NCBI GenBank assembly: GCA_009777915.1 | Contig: WRKV01000002.1 | Coordinates: 1-52,330, forward strand | DNA from: Bacteroidales bacterium | GTDB lineage: Bacteria > Bacteroidota > Bacteroidia > Bacteroidales > P3 | Direction of reading: 5' to 3' | DNA: 52,330 bases | In this document: positions 51,901-52,330 of the stretch, in pieces | How positions within the stretch are numbered: the first letter of the stretch is position 1 | Layout of the letters: each line of letters begins with the position of its first letter | The notes under the pieces: generated by a model | The model's database searches: none | Told to the model about the DNA's origin: nothing | What the model saw: only the letters and a program-made list of their open reading frames with translations | Position numbers and translations under genes: made by a program

Positions 51901-52330
51901 CGAATACCATTATCAGCCGTCCGGTGCTTACAGGCAAAACCCGCATGGATACGGTGGTTTGTGTTGGTGCAGACGCTTACTTGTGGGTAACTGTAAACAA
52001 TAAGAGCAGTTATTGGATTGCCGATGGCGGTGAAAACGAAAATATCTACCGACAAGTCAATAGTAACAATACAAGTTTCCAAATTATTTACCGCGACTCG
52101 TTGGGCTGTGAACTTACCGATGTGATTCGGGTGAGAACTGCCGACACAACGCGTCCGAGCATCAGCATCACCGTTGACGAAACCACACTTTGTAACAACG
52201 ACAGAACGGTATTCAGGGCTACTATCCCAACACCACGCCTCTCAGGTTCTACCATTGTATGGAAACAACGTGTGATATCTACCAATGAAGAAGGTCCGAT
52301 TGCCGGTCAAACAGGCTTGACCTTGACCCG
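30996..52330 (+). CDS. Giant secreted repeat protein (adhesin-like), at least 7,111 codons, 3' end outside window
   Basis: One reading frame stays open from GTG 30996 to the window end. The GTG is the first start codon after an in-frame TAA at 30987. The N-terminus (YYKVKSRWITLLRG, then a hydrophobic CIFSFLILSVWMVV) looks like an extended signal or anchor, followed by an acidic linker with SSSEEDEEDLEDPLPPEYW. The rest is repeats. Residues about 120-1305 are 26 copies of a 45-residue SDGFAG/GQGF repeat. About 1,310-2,840 contain six copies of a unit of about 250 residues of Ig/PKD-like domains. About 2,840-3,940 are unlike Ig-like domains. From about 3,940 on are nine copies of a unit of about 365 residues with four Ig-like domains. 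No catalytic domain is seen. Size and build match SprB-like Bacteroidota adhesins; type IX export is inferred. Confidence 0.88.
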   Translation, partial: MSFIDYYKVKSRWITLLRGCIFSFLILSVWMVVSENSLFSWFEREYYTEPEDFTVFLSEGSSSEEDEEDLEDPLPPEYWGSGFSSAAFEAPEEPYSSLFSGDQGHGSVSAGMNRPMWITTGSGFDGFARNHQDAPTRADSVLYRGGIQGEGFVSRGFDISPSQFTGGFFDGFARNSQDALTRADSVLYRGGLRGQGFMSRTTWSEQISLPQFTGTVSDGFAGVAKDDLTRAYDTLYRGGLRGEGFSVRSQVPKESGYLFDGGRSDGFVGLAQDATETPYNNLYRGGGRGQGFAMYTMHLQDSSTMFTGGLSDGFAIGIRDTAVPTPFYTGGRGQGFIQRGMFAQQYVPVEYLGNGGQGFTTRSMPYSYTSLYAGGPSDGFAGRIYNDPRDTLEGIAYISDSGQGFAHYVIAHEKGFLYDGGESDGFAGFAGDTEEMPDDILYRGGVRGQGFAMNSMPLSSSNHFVGSKSDGFAGADTNTLILADGDLYIGGDRGQGFSSRMISRSVSHFDGGISDGFAGEVNDMDTIEYDALYRGGDEGQGFAMNSMPLVASNHFVGGESDGFAGADTNTLIFAYEDLYAGGDGQGFISRMFDLPDMVNYIGGESDGFAGDADDDLTVADPIYRGGGEGQGFVSRMMPSPEVNIFIGGISDGFAGKAIDDLTRADSVLYRGGKGQGFVSFGMDMASSTPYVVGISDGFAQGCYDEGTETPCLEPDPPFECPKDCYPPDCELDERCPQPTRFTGGISDGFAGGALDDPRDTVAQVYMGDGGQGFVSLGNVAHLKSLHTGGISDGFAGTTNPADSFAHIHRGEGGQGFVSRFSLFTTLEDKFSGGLSDGFAGKAKDDSILADSVMYFGGNGGQGFVSRSFARMVTTFTGGASDGFAGDANDNDSILYYYQFRGEGGQGFISSGDPFVTHDAYVGGLSDGFAGDADDALTLADSVMYFGGDRGQGFAHRSFARIVTSFTGDKSDGFAGEVLDALTQADSVMYFGGDEGQGFVSRIMSYTIQTQYSGGPADGFAGKYSDNDSILYYYQFRGNGGQGFTVGKEIPYAHENLGDGFAGAAYDTAILFTPWWYGGITGQGFASRQKAPSPMPGYYGDGGQGFASLEMKHERRTKFTGGLADGFVGKVLDNLTKIDSVMYFGGEEGQGFVSLGNVVAIRTLYTGHISDGFAGLSNDDPTVRDVALFAGDWGQGFVSRGLSREYTAYTGNNSDGFAGNKNDNDSVSYHYLFKGEEGQGFISLGMEARVYSHFVGGISDGFAGASKDTDLTITIFRGDEGQGFTSQLAALPPLSAFVGGISDGFAYIGRDSILIDFVYNVHFTDTVVCLGDTVRFDSITHNGYLDNYYWTTLAGAPLSIINDTTYYHTPTTRTGYQIVITDVHGKEYRDTIFVRVDTLHVTIKEPVLYVCENMGFTVGAETNITSFGTWTWAGGTTNNLVFADTLKAGTSSRKYTLHAVTRYGCEATGSVEVFKRPDVPTIDFASTLASCDNTTAGVIVTPSIAASESGLIASYEFLPSPISVSGNNYTFEILNRTLMVSVLITTDQGCERTDTIELSYEPFVYTRDYDPSPILCDGATLTLPAITGDRIADWTWTVLPEGTVLDKTGLGGTSVHTPTQNTTYAVTIFLTDGCLAFDTVRARTSTIELFTSDDLLVCEGEIFTVSASVAPSGGFTWTFDDKTSVNATVTDSLVGGATRRVYYVNASTALNCLASDSVVVITRPNNLTDADLSFTTRFVYEDGLIYAEITPSMALVADGGVVETYSWSRTPASNTGLTHRFVVAPSENFFVDVFVVDTGGCSRTVRVTMDIDPFVYIPNQLKELEICLGTTISLNGVTGGRGIAEWYWTLAPAGTVLPREVVNSEVTNRTLYTPTLSDTVFILVLKDFQGDYHYDTVHVTIEDVRFEVEDAILTSCGGVPFVVSATLIPAATEYEWTWSPDRLSNSATITDVLLDTIKTQIYYVTATSPGRCRLSTTVTVNRLEVPEVSFDHTVLCNAEGTATVVTVTPSIPAGSTDVLEYIFTPAPISVDGNTYTFSMPGSPIFASTLDIRVEIISTDGCGQVPQTIRASRPAFTVRDLSPRDTLICGGGSVRLPGMTGSGIAEWYWKTENGTVLDLNDGISTHQPESSTYYVVTTTSTMGCVVYDTLHVAAEPKLELNLPPTQMVCDNEPFTLTAAPSLPATLVWTLAGGATSTGLSITDVLATGVPQRIYSVTGRTAIGCEVTESTQVVKHNLQISGVTFTHEFICDGTRSLVKVTPSQAASPMSSIHAFNFTPAPISRDDNVYTFEFPVGSYLNLKTVITDANGCQTNADDYAIYGIPTNISYRLRDTTICYGAQVILPTVTGEGIADWYWSNIYGDRLMKYGGLSYDRPNAADSLYILTIISEMCVARTDTLRVSIQDFWLDVVKDFNVCEGSVFTVGGLTSHPAYVEWTWGDGQMEPNLWFTSQLPEGVTEMIFTATARSYNDLGGMGCMATDKVVVRQIPEGEVVEIMFAELFHTDAQGEMYITITPSIVNTITNGVSLYEFIPAPIDFAGNSVIYMIPEDGFCLFLKSNDPSGCIESKEVCFRRPGFEHVRTTRDTTICEGGTVTLNSFVGKDVKEWWWEILPDGTRLEPEGDDSTSYHSPLETTVYALVMIDSNDREHTYRITATVEIPTVEFLIDTIVCLNTQITVDVQLSPDVPAIYTWTYGGKTEVAPIRAIFDRFTEEDFVGRTYIVDVVTASTCTVTDSITIKTYPEPPRPDFTHTFEGTDYLTIMSITPSIPAGPDSEVLSYTFSPWSTVKPDGSYDFLIDHYLDVNVRIEDANGCFRDTLLRYALSPFAHSRNTFDQIVCEGNEIMLDTFLGIGVEEWYWVALANAVTEKDDTLTKEADGRTYHAPLVTTTYQLVMIDSNGRVYRSNVVGTVTPHDTLVVQFNQPNNLDICEGTPSVTYVPTVTRGGLSPQLSYLWTTEDDFSFVRPDSLRGVIRTQDLAPGEYEFNLRIRSTRACVGDLDTILKFRIVSRPQFEELFERDEDLMACKNYGVPVSVQITSGTVSWSGGLWQDISEHNDGTAVILSPTTRTRYIATVTNATDCFARDTVWVDVQDCPLGGTLSIYPWRRSGWWNTDLTWDEVDALGRPANYTEEPEVAPKCTGEREPSTIPSYADCILVGDPAGYDVVAVDTICQSDTVTLRFIGLGWTDPVAGITAELTWLIDYEELTSDDIMFVDSSFCPDHNAASLILTNLPAGRVRVNARLQMSETVMFQTASQFITVVPRKEAEVGITASAPNTVLGGGARFEVEGDSIQICENETGLLFTAISTGVAHLNANPTREWQYLGYMTDGEPVYGWVQIAEPERRYTWHVNGVAQPRWGDARDTAFLYSNEDQEKERDSVWVEISVCDWCVQPGIANSDTIIVVKRPVPQIRFETVDNSIIAGMMGSPYQGRFAPDTMRRDIDSVQIHALDSSMVANQLVGVRSVTWATHASIVDRSAIEDTIIVRPTVNTTYTATLVNEFYCTATGTLTIHVLQPPAITLHPTNREICETGDAWFGIAKTGDGNLTVEWNRRDQADADSFALANSSSASNPNPWFGVDTDTLFAGGYLGTPLYHPLAPGNVLDSLRHVSDSGSYYFARVWSDIPGFDTVKSNEARLNLIKAESINAGIDPELIAGCLGDELILHLTSGDFASGDGTEYTIIWYVKMENGSESMRFSNGMTFRPTNLLPGDSVRAIVTSNKICLRETADTTEWVGVEVSMPPTVQLTLPTIETVCENLPAEVIAGFSESQPNAVITWYINDEAQPEKTLPEGAISDTFRFAAIPVGATTIRFEYTFETPCSPKTVSSQTLIVPTIQGNTIASTQTIIPGNMAADLNSAVAGQPVFAGGTLSLAYQWQRNIGDGWVDAGTGSGTGAGSGRGINLNPNPVNIVTNYRRIVMAGACRDTSNEIRIGFGEMGEVTDTLGRELKDTLICWDDTLVLQIRVAGTDDITWQQSVDGTVWSSVGSSTSTVVNGSRVIHRYVVTNRANRFYRTFVETPIGSYYSSTIGVNYSRPVLQGKTQWDTIVCVGTDVNLWATVNDQSRFWITDSDKVDIGAQDAVVTRLIEADAMFYIRMMDTLNCQIFDSIRVVAGDTTSPQISLEVDKDVICSDGSVTFTATPSTMISGATLAWRSQPVVGGVAPSTFATSGLTQTRTASQLNGNNIWVELTYPGTCRNVNPAVSEQIEVEVVGTVTQTLNIYAAGQINPATVAVGSDGEMKFYVEVNNRFTGTGVWTLNGTPITEGVEATVVADTAYFTGLREIDTVRYISTSTFECVISTSKVVSRMVIIHRNGSIADADGRKFTDTAVCLDEALVLQVADIEDGHTWRWQRSTNATSSYSSMTSYGTADYTADAQTTYYYRAQVNTGIRTYYTTPVRVVISRPVLIDKTPWDTIVCVGTDVNLWATVNDQSRFWITDSDKVDIGAQDAVVTRLIEADEIFYIRMMDTLNCQVFESTRVIAGDTTSPQISLEVDKDVICSSGANSSVVFTASPSATIPGFRLIWYSQPITGGYPLIMEPMQLPGLPPAGLTQTYTASQLNGNYIWVELIYPGTCRNVNPAVSEQIEVEVVNTVTQTLNIYAAGQTNPATVAVDSKGEMKFYVAVNNQFTGTGVWTLNSMPITEGVEATVVEDTAYFIGLKESDTVRYISTSTFECVTPASRVVSRMVVVNRNGFITDVEGRRFTDTSVCANEALLLTIAELEPGYTWRWQRSTNGTSWTNMTTWGSNQPTYAANATTTYYYRARVRTENAARNYYTDAVRVVISRPVLTGKTRMDTLVCIGTDANLWVTVNDKSSYWIADGGENENISRLIEGNTTFSVILHDSLGCEVRETIRVLAGDTISPEVSITVSKSDICATESVVFTATTSAMITGAQLSWHQEIAGNSSPIVGQTGTTLTRTATQVEDRHIWAQLTYPGTCRNVNPAISNSIEVDVTPTAIHSMDLYANGVKNPNAPIVIPSDGPMKFYVATTNQDVGGGVWTMNGQPVNPADVEGDTLTVNAAKQGYYITYTSTSNVYCVNTRTLSRTVFMQGNAYITLSDGTEVEEISVCANTVLKLRINELEGVQDWRWRRSANNGASWSTVHSYAASGVEFTVNPIDGYLYVAQVRATDGRNYYTNPIRVNISRPVLYGQTPNGTVVCVGDEIELMAEVGPKDTFYIADGAANTFVIKQINTNQTFPIRVVDTLGCEITSSISIVAGDTVTPKVSISVNKDVICANESVVFTATTSGLISGAQLIWHQEIGGNTSPIAGQTGTTLTRTAAQVVGRRIWAQLTYPNPYGCREFNVAGSEPIEVEVNPILTHSVDLYANGIKNPITPVAVPADGIMKFYVEVLNQDDGEGVWTLNGIAVDLANVDHDTLTLSGLVQGDQVRYTSTSTWSCIDFEVVTRMVNISDNAYITTVDGREIEDTAVCSGEIVTLKIDNLAGVQDWRWVRSTNGTSWSAVTSYATDQEFNTDGTTGYFYAAQVRTTNGRTYYTNPIRVLISTPTLYYKTPNTTVCVGDEMTLEVEVGPKDTFYIADAAANTFVTTIIESTQTFAIRMVDTLGCVLTNSIQITALDTTSPEISITVDKDYICSSGTNSSVVFTATTSGMISGSTLTWRQEVLATGDTSDISSGVATTLTRTAAQVDGRRIWAELTYPNACRITNPAVSNSLEIDVETTVTQTMNIYAAGQTNPATVIVSSSTGDMKFYVNVVNRIEGDGVWMLNGTPITEGVEATIVEDTAYFTGLRDNDIVRYVSTSTFACVTPESKEVARQVVILRNAVITDMTGRQFIDTVACANEALLLTISGLEPGYTWRWQRSTNGTSWTNMTTWGSNQPTYAANATTTYYYRARVRTENAARNYYTDAVRVVISRPVLTGKTRMDTLVCIGTDANLWVTVNDKSSYWIADGGENENISRLIEGNTTFSVILHDSLGCEVRETIRVLAGDTISPEVSITVSKSDICATESVVFTATTSAMITGAQLSWHQEIAGNSSPIVGQTGTTLTRTATQVEDRHIWAQLTYPGTCRNVNPAISNSIEVDVTPTAIHSMDLYANGVKNPNAPIVIPSDGPMKFYVATTNQDVGGGVWTMNGQPVNPADVEGDTLTVNAAKQGYYITYTSTSNVYCVNTRTLSRTVFMQGNAYITLSDGTEVEEISVCANTVLKLRINELEGVQDWRWRRSANNGASWSTVHSYAASGVEFTVNPIDGYLYVAQVRATDGRNYYTNPIRVNISRPVLYGQTPNGTVVCVGDEIELMAEVGPKDTFYIADGAANTFVIKQINTNQTFPIRVVDTLGCEITSSISIVAGDTVTPKVSISVNKDVICANESVVFTATTSGLISGAQLIWHQEIGGNTSPIAGQTGTTLTRTAAQVVGRRIWAQLTYPNPYGCREFNVAGSEPIEVEVNPILTHSVDLYANGIKNPITPVAVPADGIMKFYVEVLNQDDGEGVWTLNGIAVDLANVDHDTLTLSGLVQGDQVRYTSTSTWSCIDFEVVTRMVNISDNAYITTVDGREIEDTAVCSGEIVTLKIDNLAGVQDWRWVRSTNGTSWSAVTSYATDQEFNTDGTTGYFYAAQVRTTNGRTYYTNPIRVLISTPTLYYKTPNTTVCVGDEMTLEVEVGPKDTFYIADAAANTFVTTIIESTQTFAIRMVDTLGCVLTNSIQITALDTTSPEISITVDKDYICSSGTNSSVVFTATTSGMISGATLTWRQELFATGDTTNISSGTSTTLTRTAAQVDGRRIWAELTYPNACRITNPAVSNSLEIEVETTVTQTMNIYAAGQTNPTIITVPSATGDMQFYVSVNNRIEGTGIWSLNGTAIPESDPRIVEDSIFLSDLRENDRVTYTSTSTFACVTPASATLVRNITIRRDVAVTDEDGREFGDTVVCLNGQFTMYAAGLEAGDSWTWEQYTCWREWCGTYTYYPYNDYYCRRCGFRTVSGSQNQPTLNASATSNAEYRIRVVTANGRVYYTNPANTIISRPVLTGKTRMDTVVCVGADAYLWVTVNNKSSYWIADGGENENIYRQVNSNNTSFQIIYRDSLGCELTDVIRVRTADTTRPSISITVDETTLCNNDRTVFRATIPTPRLSGSTIVWKQRVISTNEEGPIAGQTGLTLT
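31350..34915 (+). repeat. 26 in-frame copies of a 45-residue SDGFAG/GQGF repeat
   Basis: The DGF codons of successive copies begin at 31368, 31503, 31647, 31788, 31929, 32127, 32265, 32403, 32538, 32676, 32811, 32946, 33081, 33234, 33369, 33501, 33636, 33771, 33906, 34044, 34167, 34365, 34503, 34635, 34770 and 34899. The usual spacing is 135 nt. Each copy has two similar halves, one with GGxSDGFAG and one with [R/G]GGxGQGF. Two spacings of 198 nt contain an extra 63-nt GQGF half. Between the halves, ADSVLYRGG and LTRADS-like segments recur. The predicted structure is a short-strand beta solenoid or roll, which is inference. Confidence 0.9.
35718..40240 (+). repeat. Six in-frame copies of a unit of about 250 residues of Ig/PKD-like domains
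   Basis: Cysteine anchors in the motif [T/I]CxGxxxxLxxxxG (for example LCDGATLTLPAITG, ICLGTTISLNGVTG, ICYGAQVILPTVTG, ICEGGTVTLNSFVG) occur at 35718, 36471, 37254, 37995, 38751 and 39498. Spacings are 741-783 nt. Each anchor is followed by an [E/D]W[Y/T]W strand, then a second domain with a VCEGxxFTV-type start and a third with an ITPS-type segment. Similarity between copies is moderate, so this array is older than the downstream one. Confidence 0.75.
45143..47746 (+). repeat. Tandem duplication, copy 1
   Basis: This 2,604-nt segment of the giant gene recurs at 48410-51013 with an offset of 3,267 nt. I found no difference at any point compared. The offset equals three repeat units (1,080 + 1,080 + 1,107 nt) and keeps the reading frame. 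The first clear mismatches are at 45142/48409 on the left and 47747/51014 on the right. Confidence 0.88.
48410..51013 (+). repeat. Tandem duplication, copy 2
   Basis: This is the second copy of the segment at 45143-47746. The following bases (51014 on) remain similar to 47747 on, but with scattered substitutions. The duplicated period therefore covers the whole three-unit block, while only about 80% of it is identical. Confidence 0.88.

Larger units (their letters stand above)
43080..52330 (+). repeat. Nine or more in-frame copies of a unit of about 365 residues
   Basis: The anchor serine codon of the [I/Y]S[R/T]P[V/T]L motif lies at 43080, 44187, 45333, 46413, 47493, 48600, 49680, 50760 and 51915, with spacings of 1,080-1,155 nt. 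Each unit contains four Ig-like domains. They are marked by VCVGTDVNLWxTV, a DxICxxxxSVVFTA domain, a [N/D][I/L]YAxGxxNPxT...MKFYV..N..xGxGVWTLN domain, and a domain with a W[R/T]W core. The array continues past the window end. Confidence 0.88.

Noticed and set aside
42830..52330. Several minus-strand open frames of 65-112 codons, some present twice
   Set aside because: They are antisense to the continuous plus-strand frame, and recur only because the underlying sequence is duplicated (offset 3,267 nt). No start signals or families were recognised.

Overview
The window looks like a chromosomal segment of a member of the Bacteroidota, probably class Bacteroidia. The evidence is eight promoters of the phylum-specific TTG / TAnnTTTG type, an rpmH-DUF5606 pair, a SecG/PfkB/DUF1599/BT_3928-type operon, an HU plus tiny basic ribosomal-like protein plus RNase G cluster, a Bacteroidota-type RecQ, and very large secreted Ig-like repeat proteins. 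I see no rRNA, tRNA, CRISPR array, transposase or phage gene. Genus and species cannot be told from the sequence.

Layout. 1-650: the 3' end of a DUF3368 (PIN-like) toxin gene and a small four-helix membrane protein. 736-4671 (minus): a tightly packed five-gene operon (TPR-like protein, secG, PfkB sugar kinase, DUF1599, DoxX/BT_3928-type membrane protein). It is divergent from a plus-strand HU, 29-residue bS22/mS38-like protein and rng group (4855-6864). 6969-17067 (plus): recQ, a Skp/OmpH-like lipoprotein, a thioester-less alpha-2-macroglobulin of about 1,965 residues, pyrD and a TM2 protein. 17054-18391 (minus): rpmH, DUF5606 and pyrK, with pyrK converging on the TM2 gene. 18457-24209 (minus): two operons, each opening with one of a pair of paralogous lipoproteins. 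The second also carries a DUF6057-like membrane protein, a lipoprotein with a c-type haem motif and TolB-like repeats, and a chorismatase-like protein. 24266-24976 (minus): a PIN-domain toxin and a likely antitoxin. 25060-25340: short palindromic and tandem repeats.

25446 to the end (plus) is the most unusual part. A strong-looking promoter precedes a leader of about 475 nt (A/C-rich, then two hairpins and a 35-codon ORF). Three secreted-protein genes follow. Two encode proteins with a shared N-terminal beta domain and an FGE/SUMF1-type fold that lacks the catalytic cysteine pair. The second of these also carries Ig-like domains and a C-terminal glycine-rich domain resembling that of the animal receptor kinases ALK/LTK. 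The third is one uninterrupted reading frame of more than 7,100 codons that starts at a GTG (30996) and runs off the end of the window.

The giant protein is built from three nested repeat systems: 26 copies of a 45-residue SDGFAG/GQGF repeat, six copies of a unit of about 250 residues, and nine copies of a unit of about 365 residues. Three of the 365-residue units have been duplicated in tandem (offset 3,267 nt) with no difference found over 2,604 nt. My inference is that 25446-52330+ is a cell-surface adhesin/display locus, probably exported by the type IX secretion system. The C-terminal sorting domain that would prove this lies beyond the window.
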